Assembly (NCBI RefSeq): GCF_002105155.1
Contig: NW_019029020.1
Location: forward strand, 164,501-228,500
Direction: 5' to 3'
DNA: 64,000 nucleotides
From: Lobosporangium transversale
Taxonomy: Eukaryota > Mortierellomycota > Mortierellomycetes > Mortierellales > Mortierellaceae
A program made the position numbers and the translations under genes. This document shows, piece after piece, positions 1-11,862 of this stretch; the first letter of the stretch is position 1; each line of letters starts with the position of its first letter. The notes beneath the pieces were generated by a model. The model did no database searches and had not been told where the DNA came from. It saw only the letters and a program-made list of their open reading frames with translations.

Positions 1-730
1 CTTTACAACATGGGCAAAGTCGTTTGTCTCCTTTTTTTTTATCTCAATGGGTTCACAAGCAAAGAGATGAACACACGCACACAAACAATACACACACACA
101 AGATATGATCAGGTGTGTTCGCCCCTCTCTTCCTTTTGTCCTTCTTTTCTATAGTTTTTTTTATTTGGAGAGGGGTTCATCGTCATCTTGCCAGCCAACA
201 CGTCCTCCTCCTGACTCTTTTTTTATTATTAATATCATTATCATTCATATCATTATTAATATTTGGTCGCATGGCATGCGTGTTACAGCAACAGTTTTTT
301 TTGTTTATTCCCTTGAATCTGTCATGATCAAGAAGAATAAATATTAATGAAAGAACAAGCCAAAGAGATTTGAAAGAAGAATGACGAAGTATCGGGATAG
401 TGATAAAAAGAGAACCGCGCGATGATGTTTATGGAGGAAGGGGAGGCTATGCTACCTCCTATTCCCTCCCCCTTTTTATCCACCTCTCTCCTTTTGTCCC
501 CTTGATGTCTGTTCTTTTAGTCGATGTGTGTTTTTTTTTTTCCCTCAACAACGCCTTAACCGTCAGCCTGGGGCTGTTCTGATGCATACAGTACAGCTTT
601 TTTATTTTTATGTTGCTCATGGTTTTCCATCCTCCCAAACCATAACCCCTATTTTTTATCTTTTACATCGATTGAGTTGAAATGAATTGAACTATAATAC
701 TATTGTATTGTCCATGAATGATGTCTTTAG
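1..730. other. Upstream region / 5' part of kinase gene, no exon resolved
   Basis: This stretch precedes the first recognisable kinase exon. It is low-complexity, with several T-runs and pyrimidine-rich segments. The kinase downstream needs an upstream exon encoding the glycine-rich loop, ending with two bases (GG) of a Gly codon. I searched the plus strand here for a GKGSFGEV-like coding segment followed by a GT donor and found none. The missing exon or exons are therefore either left of the window or too short for me to recognise. Small open frames here look like chance. Confidence 0.5.
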
Positions 731-869
731 AATCGACCGCAGAACAAAAAAGCCAGTAGCAATTAAAATCATTGACTTGGAGAATGCAGAAGATGAGATC
801 GATGACATCCAACAAGAAATCAATATTCTATCACAACTGGATTCACCCTATGTGACAAGGTTAGTTATG

Positions 870-905
<36 letters not shown>

Positions 906-1133
906 CTTCAAGGATGTATATTTTCTTGTTTATCTCATGTCAAATTTCCTTTTCGGTCTTTGGTCCTATAGATACTTTGCTTCATTCCTAAAAGGCGCTA
1001 ATCTATGGATCATCATGGAGTACTGCTCCGGAGGGTCTTGTTCCGACTTGGTAAGAGGAGTTGGGCAGACATCTAATTGCTATTGCTGCTGTTGTACTCC
1101 ATTGTTGTACTCCATTGTTGTTTTTACCATATT

Positions 1134-1167
<34 letters not shown>

Positions 1168-2910
1168 ATCTGCTGATTAGGGGGGGGGGGGGTTGTGTGG
1201 GGGAGAGAAAAGTATAAACATTCAAACACTAAAGGAAACTAACAAAAAAGAGTTCTCCCACGTTTTCTACAAACCTATTTAGATGAAAGCTGTAACATTT
1301 AAAGAGGACTATATTGCAATCATCGCTCGCGAGCTACTCAAAGGCCTAGAATACCTACATGGCGAGGGTAAACTACATCGAGGTAAGGATTTCGCTTCTC
1401 TTTCTTTGTTATCAATGACTGTAAAAAAAAAAAAAAAAAAAAAAAGAACCTCAAATAACAAAAAGCCTTTTTGTTTGTTTGTTTGTGAACCTGCTTATCA
1501 TCTGGCAATCATAATAGACATCAAAGGTAAATGAAATGACTAGCAAACGTAATCCAAAGGGAGGATGTACATGTGTGCATGCATACACTTGTTGCATGAA
1601 GTATTACTGTTGAAGTATCTCAAACTATCCAAGCGACGCGACATCGGGAGTGACGCAAATCTCCTATGCAGACGCGCATTGAATATCCACATCATTCATT
1701 CCTATAAGTTTCAATGGAGCCTCCATCATCCGCCACCTGGACCAGCAGTCGTAACACACATTTATATCCATATTGAGGGAGAGAGAGCAAGAGGAAGAAA
1801 GATGGATTAAAATCCTAACCCAAGGAACCAAAAAGCAATAATTCCTCTCCCCGAACAATTCTAATTCATTCGGTTATTGACCAATAACTTTCCCACACCT
1901 CCTTTTTTTATTTTATTTTTTGGTCCTTTTTGTTGTGTAATTAGCGGCCAATGTCTTGTTAACCGCAGGTGGTGACGTTAAGCTGGCTGACTTTGGAGTA
2001 TCAGGCCAGGTAAGTTTAGTTTAGTCTCGCGTTTCTCATGCCACACAGACGCTGGCACAGACACAGATGGGCGAATGCAAACACGACTTTATGCCCACAA
2101 ATTCAGATCCAAAGTCCAAAATACGCATATGAACTCACTCTTTTTTTTTCCTTTCTTTCTTTTTTTTTTTTGTACCTAATTCACGCAATTCAAAATGAAT
2201 AGCTCACAGCGACTATGACAAAGAAGGTTACATTCGTTGGCACACCTGTATGTTGCTTCTTTATGTGCATTATTAAGAACCGATTACAAGCACGTTTTTA
2301 CCTTGATCTTGGGGTTTATCGTACATTGAATAACGGTTTTTTCTTTCTTTTTTTCTTTTTATCCCTACTACCAGTTTTGGATGGCTCCTGAAGTGATCAA
2401 GCAATCGGGTTATGACAACAAGGCAGACATTTGGTCATTAGGCATCACAGCCATCGAACTTGCAAAAGGAGAGCCTCCATATTCGGATATCCATCCCATG
2501 AAGGTGCTCTTTTTAATCCCCAAAAATAACCCTCCTGTGCTCGAGGGTAACTACTCCAAGGCCTTCAAAGATTTCGTCGCTGCTTGCTTGCAAAAAGACC
2601 CAGCCCTGGTAATGCATTTGCAACCTTAAAAAAAAAAAAAAACATATTATTGAAGCTTGTCTTGTTTATTTATTAACGTAAATATCAAATTATATATTAC
2701 AAAAAATTATAGCGTCCATCAGCAAAGGAACTCTTAAAACATAGATTCATTCGCAATGCCAAAAAATCCTCTTATCTCACAGAGTTACTGGAAATCCATG
2801 AGCGTTGGGTAGCAGAGGGCGGTGTTCATGATAATGATTCATCAGATGACGATGGCGACAAGTATGTCTTTTTTTTTTTCTCTTCTATACAAATGTTCCC
2901 TTAGAATTTG

Positions 2911-2942
<32 letters not shown>

Positions 2943-3848
2943 TTTTTTTTTTTCTAAACTACTATATCTCCTCCTTCTTCACAATCTTATTAGCAATCGG
3001 TACGAGGACGCTGAGGATGGAGGTTGGGATTTTGGAACTGTACGTGTCCCAGATGGGTTGGCGGCAACGACATCAAAAACAAGGACAGCAGATTCCGTAC
3101 CAGTCGTGCCAAGCATGCCCTCACCGCCACCAATCAACATGTCGAACCAACAATTACCACAGAGTCGTAATTCAGGATCCTTAGGGAGCCAAAACCATAT
3201 ATACCAAAACGGTTATCATGCCGGGAACGCTAGTAATATCAACATCAATAATCAATACCATCATAGTAACGGCAGGACCAATGGCAGTAGCAAAGTTAAC
3301 GGCAATGGCTCTCACCGAAGCGAAGATGTAAGTTTTTTTTTTTTTTTTTTTCTTCTATTTTTTTTCCTTGTATCTAAAGCATTGAAGCTGACAACGAGTC
3401 CTCCTTTTTTTTTTTTTCTTCCTTCTTTCTTAATCTGGTAAAAATAATAAAGGGAAAGTTGATGGATACTGGATATGATACTGTTCGGAATCAGCACTAT
3501 CGGAACATAGCAGCACAGGAACAGCGCAAAGATCGACCTGTATCGAGCGACCATTCTCGAGATAAAGTCTACCAAAAATTTGTCAGACCTGTCTTGACCA
3601 ACGTAAGTCTAAATTTTGATCACATTGAGTTAAAGGAAAAGGTTGCAGCGCATCCACACACACACACACATATATATATATTTACTGTTTTTATTTTTGA
3701 TCATCTATAGTTGCATAGCTTGTGTCATCGTGATAGTGAACGGCGTACGATTGAAGACCTAAAGCTGGCGTTCGAGAATGCAGAACTTGAGATCCCAGGG
3801 ATCACACGATTATTTGTCAAAGGCTTAAGCGAACAACTAAACGGATAA
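731..3848 (+). CDS. STE20-family GCK-III-like serine/threonine kinase (5' partial)
   Basis: Germinal-centre-kinase III type protein kinase, related to MST3/YSK1 and fungal Kic1/Sps1-type kinases. This family acts in cell polarity, septation and morphogenesis signalling. Exons: 731-859, 972-1050, 1283-1382, 1518-1526, 1945-2009, 2203-2247, 2375-2608, 2713-2861, 2994-3327, 3453-3602, 3711-3848. They give 476 residues in one frame. Visible kinase features in order: VAIKIIDLE (catalytic Lys), hinge WIIMEY, catalytic loop HRDIKAANVLL, DFGVSGQ, GTPFWMAPE activation segment, DIWSLG, and RPSAKELL in subdomain XI. After the domain come an acidic stretch, WDFGTV (typical of GCK-III tails), a long Asn/Ser-rich linker and a short conserved-looking helical tail (VRPVLTN...LHSLCHRD). 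The glycine-rich loop exon is missing on the left. The 9-nt exon 1518-1526 encodes most of Asp-Ile-Lys in the catalytic loop. Family assignment is strong; the ortholog within GCK-III is not resolved. Confidence 0.9.
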
Positions 3849-4284
3849 AAAAAAAAAAAAGAAAAGAAAAAAAAGAAGAGTAGGACGACGACGGATCCTA
3901 TAACATGTGTTTTAATAATAACTGTATGCCAAGATATTGTTCTGATGAGCCTATATATCCTCTTGCAATACACCGATACAGCCTCCTTCCCCCTCCCCCC
4001 CCCCAAAAAAAAAAAAAACCAAGCACTTCCTCATTCATTTGTGCCTGTGTATATCAGTAGTTCGGAAATACAACTCAACGATCCTATTATGTTTTTGTTA
4101 TCATACCCCTTTTCTTTACCCTCTTCTTTCTTTTTTGCTTGTTTATTTTTTATGTTTGTATCAAATAAAGATCTTTTTATATCTGTTAATAAACTTGTAT
4201 ATTTTTTAGAAAAGAATATGTAAGGATAATGAGCAAAATGGGAACAGGGACAATTGAGAATAGGTTAAGAGTCTACAGAAGAAT

Positions 4285-4321
<37 letters not shown>

Positions 4322-4322
4322 T
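3849..4322. other. Convergent intergenic region with 3' UTRs
   Basis: Lies between the stop codons of the kinase (+) and the THI20-like gene (-). It holds A- and T-homopolymers and a likely kinase polyadenylation hexamer AATAAA at 4164-4169. No gene is visible. Confidence 0.6.
4164..4169 (+). terminator. Likely polyadenylation hexamer of the GCK-III-like kinase gene
   Basis: AATAAA about 315 bases after the stop codon. Position is plausible but unproven. Confidence 0.35.
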
Positions 4323-4943
4323 TCACAACCGGTGAAGAGCCATTTCCCAGAAGGAGACCTCAAGCCTAGTGGCAGTCCTGAAAATCTCTTCCATATGTTT
4401 GAGACGATGTGTCGATGGCTGCTGGACATTGCACTGGCGTTCCAAGTTGGCTAATTTTTTTTTTTTTTTTTTTGTGAGTTGAAGGTGCCAAGAAATAACA
4501 GCAGTGGAAAGTTAGTGGAAGGACGAGTGATGTTAAAAAAACAAAAACAAAAACAAAAACAAAAACAAAAACAAAAACAAAAACAAAAACAAAAACAAAA
4601 AAAAAAAAAACTTACCGATGCCACGAGAGACTGCAGCTTGATAATCATCACTCGCGTAAGTCTTGATCCAATCCCAGTAAGGGTTCTTGTCTGTGCCCGT
4701 GACAGTGTTAGGATCACTATAAAGACGACGACCAATATGTCCATATCCAATTAAGCAAGGTGCAATCGCCAAACCTAGATCCAAAAGATCGCCCGTCATA
4801 CCAATGTCGAGTACATAGCGCGTGTAGGCGATATTACCCATGCTCTCTGGCGTTTTGATCATCTCTTCATATGAGATCCCCCATTTGGCGCAGTACTAAA
4901 ATTAAACATGTAAAAAAGAAAATTTTAGTAAGGACGCTCTGAA

Positions 4944-4980
<37 letters not shown>

Positions 4981-6766
4981 AAGCAAGAAAATGTGCGGAC
5001 AAAATAAAATAAAATTAACAAACATACTTCAATGTGCAGCTCAGACTCCTTAGCAATATACACGATAATGTCTGCAAAAGCCTTTGATTCCTCTATAGTC
5101 CTCGCCTTTGCTGCTCCGAGACCATGTGCACGTGCATAGGTCTGCAGGAACAAATAATCTTGCTTCATGTAATGAATAAAGCTTTCTCTGGGTAATGTTC
5201 CATCCGCTATCCCTTGTACAAAAGGGTGGTGTGTATACTTGTGCCAGTCATCAGCGCATGCTTTGAGCAAGTAGGACGTCAACGGACAAGGGTTGTAGCG
5301 CGTCGGTCTTGAATAGGATAGTTTATGGTGATTGATGTAAAGAGCATTAGGAAAGATAAAAGAAAGCAATGAAGAGTGATTAATTAGATGGATTTACATA
5401 CCTTTCAATAGAGCGAGGCACGACATGATGATAATGATTAAGGCATCCTTTGCCTTGTCCGACTGAGAACCCATCACGGATAGCTGACTGGACATATTCA
5501 CTGCCTTTGATGATCGCATCGATTGCTGTTAAAATAATGAAAAGGTAATTAATCTTAGTCTATTTTTGGCCTCTGTATGCATGTCTGCGTTTTTCTTGGC
5601 TTTTTTATTTTTTTTTTTTTTATCGTACGTTGCAGTCCCTTCGCCAGTTGGGCTGCGATGGCAGCGCTCAATGTGCATCCAGTGCCATGCGTGCTGCTCG
5701 TCCTCAAAAATTCCCTCTTCAACTCCATGAAAACTCCCACGCTGGAATCCCAGATCAGATCTATCAGTTCCAATTCTTCCATCTCCACTGAGAGATCATC
5801 CACTGAATTAAACAATTCCGGTGCTAGCGCCCGTCCCGAGCTCTTTAGAAAAGGTAAATGACCGCCCTTCAACAATACGATCGAAGATCCTAAACGACCA
5901 AGATCCTGAGCTGCCAATCGCATCTGCTCTAAAGAGTCGATTTTTTGATTAGGGTTGAATAAAGGGTTTTCTAGTTTTGCTTTCGATAAGATGTACTCTG
6001 CTTCTGGAACATTAGGTGTCAGAATTGAACAGAGAGGTAAGATCTCTTGGATCAAAGTCTCAATTGCTGATGTGTCTAACAGAGCTGCACCCGAAGACGC
6101 AATCATGACCGGATCCACGACCAAGTTAGGGATCGGCCGTGTCTCTGGATAGAACTTGCGGAGCGTCTTTGCAATGGCTGCAATGATCTCGGCATTACAC
6201 AACATGCCTAACGATAGTCAATAAATATTGGATAGAAAATATATATAAATCAAAACACGTCAAAACGATGGGGTAGAGACGGGTTAATATGGTTATGGCG
6301 TGGGAATAATTTTATTAGAATAAAAAAATAAAAAAAATAAAAAAAAAAGAGTACCTGTCTTGATGGCATCGGTTTCAATGTCAGAGAGGACAGCTTCCAA
6401 CTGTTGGGCCACAAAATCAGCGGGTATGGCATGGATACCATCGACTTTGAGCGTGTTTTGGGATGTGATGGATGTGATGACAGAAGTACCAAATGCCTCC
6501 AATGATGTGAAAGTTTTGAGATCAGCCTGAATACCAGCGCCGCTACAGGAACCAAATGCGGATGATAAAATAAAAGAAAAGAAAAAATCATTATCAATCT
6601 ATTCATACTCTTCGGTGCCTAATTTGTTTTCAAGTGAACATTTCTCATGGCTTTATGAGATGATGGTTAATTCTCCTTTTACTTACCCACCGCTATCGCT
6701 ACCAGCAATGGTCATGACCTTGAAAGGTTTGGTGACCTGGTGCTCGTGATGTTCAGTGGTAGCCAT
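4323..6766 (-). CDS. THI20: Bifunctional HMP/HMP-P kinase - TenA (thiaminase II) fusion
   Basis: Phosphorylates hydroxymethylpyrimidine (HMP) and HMP phosphate to HMP-PP for thiamine synthesis. The C-terminal TenA domain salvages pyrimidine from degraded thiamine. Exons in coding order: 6766-6687, 6542-6355, 6207-5629, 5525-5402, 5307-5028, 4895-4616, 4450-4323. The total is 1659 nt, 552 residues, the length expected of THI20-type fusions. The ThiD half (about residues 15-280) has GSDSGGGAG near residue 22, VDPVMIASSG, and the phosphate-binding STHGTGCTLSAA. The TenA half (about 310-552) contains GQGKGCLNHYHH at the domain junction, HPFVQGIADGTLP, MKQDYLFL and APCLIGYG with the catalytic-type Cys, and ends in SFWEMALHRL. 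The start chosen begins MATTEHHEH; an in-frame ORF runs further upstream but lacks family similarity. The gene is divergent from the THI6-like gene, 626 bp apart. The last intron carries an (AAAAAC)n tract beside the donor. Confidence 0.93.
4536..4610. repeat. (AAAAAC)n microsatellite plus A-run in a THI20 intron
   Basis: About ten tandem copies of AAAAAC, followed by an A-run that ends directly at the minus-strand donor CTTAC (4611-4615). In the transcript this reads as GUAAG, then a U-run, then (GUUUUU)n. Confidence 0.9.
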
Positions 6767-7392
6767 GGTGATTTTTGTGGGTATAACTGCAATGAGTAGC
6801 AGAGGCGTGAATGAAACGAAATGAGAAGAAAGATTCAACAACAATGAACGAATGAATGAAGACAAAAAATGAAAGGAGAGCAAGGAAATATTCTCTTTCT
6901 CGGATCAATTTTTCGCACAGTCATTGGAGAGGGAGATATTGTTACTGGACATGTAAAGCACCCCATTGGCGTCGTTGACATCACTTTTTTTTTTTTTTCC
7001 TATCCTTGACAGTGGTTCCGATATTATGGATGATATATACCATTTGTACAACAGAGTATGGACCATTCGCCATGCTTTTTAAGGAACGCTTCTTTTTTTA
7101 ATCTTGATGAGTCGTAAGTTCATCCGTTGTTGGTGTGTATCACACACATAAACTTTAATTGTGAGAGGAGGAGTGAGATTCTTTTCTCTCTCGTACACAG
7201 AGCACTCCTTTTCTTTATTTCCTTCTCATTCCTGATTTCATTTCTTTTTTTTTTTTTTTTTTTTTTTTTCATTTGTTTGTGTGTTGATTCATTCACTTAT
7301 TCACCATTCCCATCGCCAGTTGAAAGGAAAAGGAAAGAAAAAAAAAATAAAAAAAAAATAAACTGTTTAAAAAATATAAAAAGATATCGATC
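6767..7392. promoter_or_regulatory. Shared divergent promoter region of THI20- and THI6-like genes
   Basis: A 626-bp region separates the two start codons and must hold the promoters of both genes. The right half is strongly pyrimidine-rich on the plus strand (about 7190-7320), typical of fungal promoters and 5' UTRs. There is an A-rich stretch just before the THI6 ATG. I see no TPP riboswitch-like element. Thiamine-responsive co-regulation is plausible from the pathway but is inference. Confidence 0.5.
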
Positions 7393-7811
7393 ATGTCCAA
7401 GCCTACTGTCGATTACTCAGTCTATCTGGTCACTGATTCGGGGTTGAACCATCCTTCCAGGACTTTGCTTCAGTCAGTCGAAGACTCTATCCTGGGCGGT
7501 GTGACCCTAGTTCAGTTACGTGAGAAGGATCTTGACACACCAGCGTTCATTGATCTGGCACGCAAAGTACACGAGATCACAAAAAAGGTAGCAAACAACG
7601 TGAAGCTGTATCATATTTTTCTCTCTTTCTTTGTCTCTTTCTTCTTTCTCTTCCCTCTCTCTTCGCATCTCTCTCACTACAACTTCTATGGGTTTGTGAG
7701 GCCATATTGTAGGGCTAGCCTGACCACTAGCAAGTTAAACATATAAAAATAAATACGGATGAGGATCAGATTTTATCCAAGGATTCTTTTTGTTTAGATG
7801 GAGGATTGATG

Positions 7812-7842
<31 letters not shown>

Positions 7843-9258
7843 CGCGAACCATAGTATGGACAGAAGCTTTGAAGCAAATGAGCGTTCTTCATTATTGTAT
7901 CAACTTTATACAATAATTACCCATCATCCATCATTATAAAAATAAGTCAGATTGGCCATTGCCAATTGTACTTTTTTTTTTTTTGTCACTGTTTCCCACG
8001 CGATTTATCAACACCTTTTTATTTTTTTTTCCCTTAATTGTTACCTTTAAATATTGTATATAGCACAATGTCCCACTCTTGATCAATGACAATATCGAGG
8101 TGGCTCTTGCAATTGATACTGAGGGCGCGCACGTGGGTCAAGATGACATTTCCTGTACAGAGGCGCGTCGACTCTTAGGTCCCAACAAAATCCTGGGCAT
8201 CTCCACTGGCACCCCCGAGGAAGCTCAAAAGGCATTAGCAGATGGTGCAGACTATATCGGCATCGGAACCTGCTTCATGACTCAAACTAAATCTCCTAAA
8301 CGGACGTTGGGGCCCATCGGTGTCCGAGCCATTCTAGAAGCATTGCCCAAGGATCATCCTCTCAAGACCGTAGTCATCGGAGGAATCAAACGTGATAATA
8401 CTCGCCGCGTGGTCGAACACTCTGCAGGCCGCAATGGTCGTATTCTGGATGGCGTCGCAGTCGTCACCGGCATTGTCAGTGCCTCTGATGCCAAGGCTGC
8501 ATCTCAGGATTTATTACGGGAGTTCAGAACCGGATATGAAAACGCTTCCAACTACCTTCAGGGACAAGTCTCAAAAGAGAAGAAAAAGAGCATTGATGAA
8601 GTTCTCCAGAGTTTTCCTCAGTTGTTGACGACCTTGAGAGAAAAAGCGCCCTTGACACATCACATCTCTAATTATGTGGTCATGAATGATACTGCTAATG
8701 CTACCCTCGCTTTGGGTGGGTCTCCTATTATGGCACCTTCTGCTAGTGAGGCACAGGACCTCTCCAAGGTTGTTTCGTCTGTTGTTTTGAACATTGGCAC
8801 CTTGACTGAGTCCTTTGTTGAGTGCATGCTTGAAGCTGGTATGCCTTTTTTTTATCTTTATTGTTATTTTATTTTATTTTATTTTATTTTTTAGTTTGGG
8901 AGGAGAGAATTGCAATCAATGAAAGCTTCGACCAGCATTGAGATGTCATCGCTAATAACTTTATTTTGACCAATTTGCTATCAACTAGGCAAACATGCAA
9001 ACGCACAGTCCAAGCCAGTGATCTTGGACCCTGTCGGTGCAGGCGCTACTTCGCTTCGTGAGGCAACCGCCGCCCGCATCTTGAATCATGTTCATGTTGA
9101 TATCATCAAGGGCAATGCAGGCGAGATCTCAACCATCTCCAAGATTGTGGGCTGTGATTCTGAGAGTATCGCCATGCGTGGTGTCGACTCCTTGGGCAGT
9201 GGCTTCACAAATCCTGCTGCTGTTGTCCAAGCTCTGGCCAAACGTGAGAGTAAGTTTG

Positions 9259-9289
<31 letters not shown>

Positions 9290-9567
9290 CCCCGTTGATT
9301 CAACAGAAGGATCTGAGGCAGTTTATTAAAGCGCTTATTTCTTTTTTTTTGTTTTCGTTTTCGTTTTCGTTTTCAAGAATGCGTTGTTGCAATGACAGGA
9401 AAGATTGATTATGTCTCCGATGGCGTACGCACAGTTGCAATTGAAAATGGTCATGAGTACCAGGGCCGTATCACTGGGTCTGGATGCATGATTGCTTCCT
9501 CAATTGGGTCCTTTGCTGCCATCTCTACTGATGACCATTTTGCGGCCGCTGTTGCTGGGTAAGATAC

Positions 9568-9601
<34 letters not shown>

Positions 9602-9827
9602 ATCTGTCGAATATATATTTGTGGATGCATACTTGCATTATATTAACATCACTACTAAAAAACTTTTTAGCATTCTGGCCCTCAATTTGGCAGGCGAGCA
9701 TGCTGCTGCGCGTGATGATGTTCGTGGACCGGGTACTTTCAGAGCTGCATTCATTGACGAGATAGCTAACCTGAAGCCTGAGCAGGTGGTCAAAGAAGCC
9801 AGGATCAAAGCTATTCAGCTGAACTAG
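7393..9827 (+). CDS. THI6: Bifunctional thiamine-phosphate synthase / hydroxyethylthiazole kinase
   Basis: Phosphorylates hydroxyethylthiazole (C-terminal ThiM domain) and joins HMP-PP to it to give thiamine phosphate (N-terminal ThiE domain). Exons: 7393-7587, 8064-8838, 8989-9249, 9378-9558, 9671-9827. The total is 1569 nt, 522 residues, as expected for THI6. ThiE signals: YLVTDSGL at the N-terminus, [46 protein letters not shown] and VVIGGI. ThiM signals: [46 protein letters not shown] and ITGSGCM. The first intron is long (476 nt) and breaks ThiE just before the KHNVPLL strand. A likely polyadenylation hexamer AATAAA lies at 9906-9911. It is divergent from the THI20-like gene, so the two transcription units cover late thiamine assembly. 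Confidence 0.95.
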
Positions 9828-10102
9828 ACAAATATATACATTTATACTGTCTGTGTATCTGTCTGTGTATCAAGCAATTAGAATCAACATCATAACAATA
9901 CCGCAAATAAAAAATGTATAAAAAAAAAAAAATAAAAAAAAAAACGTTGTGTTTATTGCAATACGCATGCGGAGCATCTTTTTATTGTACAAAATAAATA
10001 TATATTTAATGTTGGTGTTTGACTTGATCCGAACCTGCACTTTGGGCTCTTTATTATTTGGTCCGCTCTTTCATTTCTTTTTCCTTTTGTTTTAACTTCC
10101 TA

Positions 10103-10511
10103 TTACATGATGAACATGAGATTGAGGTCCACGGGGTGACTAGAGCTGAGTTGTGGCTTCTGTGAGTACTTTGTTCGCAAGATATCACGGATGTTGTTGA
10201 GCAACTGAAGATAGGTTTGACGGGGATTTTGGCTCAATCTAGACATTATAACAATAACCAATATCAATAAATTAGTCAAGCCCTAACCCCTTTTTTTGTT
10301 TGTTTATTTGTTTGTTTGTTTAAAAAAAGTCTGGAGCGACCATCGACTTACGTTGTAATAAATGAAAAAGTCATTGCTCCAGTCATTCCAAAACCTTGCT
10401 CGTGTGCATCAGCTGATGTTTGGGTATCTTTACATCTAATTGCAGCAGGTACCAAGAATAAAAAGAATTAGAGAAGATTTAAAAGTGCTTTAGCATGTAG
10501 GAAATAATACG

Positions 10512-10542
<31 letters not shown>

Positions 10543-11862
10543 CTTACCCACTAAACATAATACAGTCCGCTGGACTCGCTTTCTTCATCATGTTTTCTTG
10601 CCGTTTCTTTGGGTTTTGTGTGATCTTCTTGCCAATGCCCCCAAAACTATGTAGCGCTCCTCCGATATCGCCTCTCAAGTAAGACAAACCAGCATTCAAC
10701 ACACCACTACCTACATCTGACAGCATATTCGACTCTTTCAACTGACCCTTCGTACTATAGATAAATGGCAAATCCAAGGCAGAGCCCGAATGACAACAGT
10801 CCATGATTGCTGTCAGTCGACAGCCCGCTGGCAGCTGTCGAACCATGATCTGATGCATCGTATCGTCTCTGATCGTACCCGCAACCTCATGATCAACTGG
10901 ATAGATCGTCTCATCATATCCATCATCCTCATCTCCATCCAAGTCCTTGGCCTGTCCTCCATGTCCACTGAAATGGAAAAAGAAAGAGTCGTTCGGTCGT
11001 GCATCCCGCACGAGCCATTGCATGCCCGCAATGATGTTGGCCTTTGTTGGGATTCTTGTTGGATCCCTTTGGTCATCTGTCAAGGTAACACAATCCTCCT
11101 CTCGGAACCCAAACTGTCGGATCAAAAATGTTTTGATATTCTTAACATCATTGATGCACCCACGCAGTTCATTCCGCTGTCGGAAGTAATTGATTCCAAT
11201 AAAGAGAGCTCGCTTACGGCCTTGACAACTCGAAAGCTGGAACGGGACCGATGGTGCAAAATGCGGGTTTTGCTGCACTGCCCAGCCGCCTTGTGGCATG
11301 GGAACACTGCTTGGTGCAATCTACTCCCCATACAAATATCAGGATAAAAAAAATATATATTTGAATATTCCAATACAAACTTTGTATTACGAGATATACA
11401 CAAAATATAAAAGACAGGACTTACCATGTGTTGAGAAGGCGGTTGCCCATGAGACGGATATGCAGGCGGCTGAGCTTGTGGAGCCGGGTATGCAGGTGGT
11501 TGGGATTGTGGAGGTGGGTAGGCAGATGGCTGGGCTGGTGGTGCACCGTAGGGCGAATGAGCAGCTAGGGGTGCCCCATATGGGGCAGGAGGACCAGGCG
11601 GGGCAGCTGGTGGTGCACCATATGGAGAAGGGGCCGGGTAACCATATGGAGTTGGGGGTGCTGATTGTTGGTAAGGGCTTGGAGCAGGTGGAGGATAAGG
11701 ACCAGGTGGATGGTGAGCTGGTGGAGGGTAAGGAGAAGATGCAGGATAAGGTTGTGCGGGAGGGGGATAGGCCTGAGCAGGGGGGTAATACGGAGGAGCA
11801 CCGTACTGTGAGGGAGGTGCGCCATAAGGTTGTTGAGGCTGTTGACTATAGCCAGGATACAT
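10103..11862 (-). CDS. MCA1: Type I metacaspase with Pro/Gln/Tyr-rich prodomain
   Basis: Ca2+-dependent Arg/Lys-specific cysteine peptidase of the C14 family, linked in fungi to proteostasis, ageing and programmed death. Exons in coding order: 11862-11425, 11320-10548, 10435-10352, 10238-10103. The total is 1431 nt, 476 residues. The first exon is almost entirely a Pro/Tyr/Gln/Ala-rich low-complexity prodomain (about 146 residues). The peptidase domain begins at [12 protein letters not shown]. The catalytic His is in FHFSGHGGQ (about residue 266) and the catalytic Cys in [14 protein letters not shown] (about 322). The Asp-rich [12 protein letters not shown] segment follows the His motif as in other metacaspases. 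The C-terminus ends [11 protein letters not shown], a typical ending. An upstream in-frame ATG at 11886 is possible; I chose MYPGYSQ by family resemblance. Its 3' end converges with the THI6-like gene, 275 bp apart. Confidence 0.94.

Noticed and set aside
4479-4862. Lys/Gln- and Phe-repeat ORFs
   Set aside because: Produced by the (AAAAAC)n intronic microsatellite on either strand.
6767-7392. Possible TPP riboswitch upstream of the thiamine genes
   Set aside because: The conserved CUGAGA and related loop sequences are not present in suitable order.
10790-11347. 185-codon plus-strand ORF
   Set aside because: Antisense of the conserved metacaspase catalytic domain.
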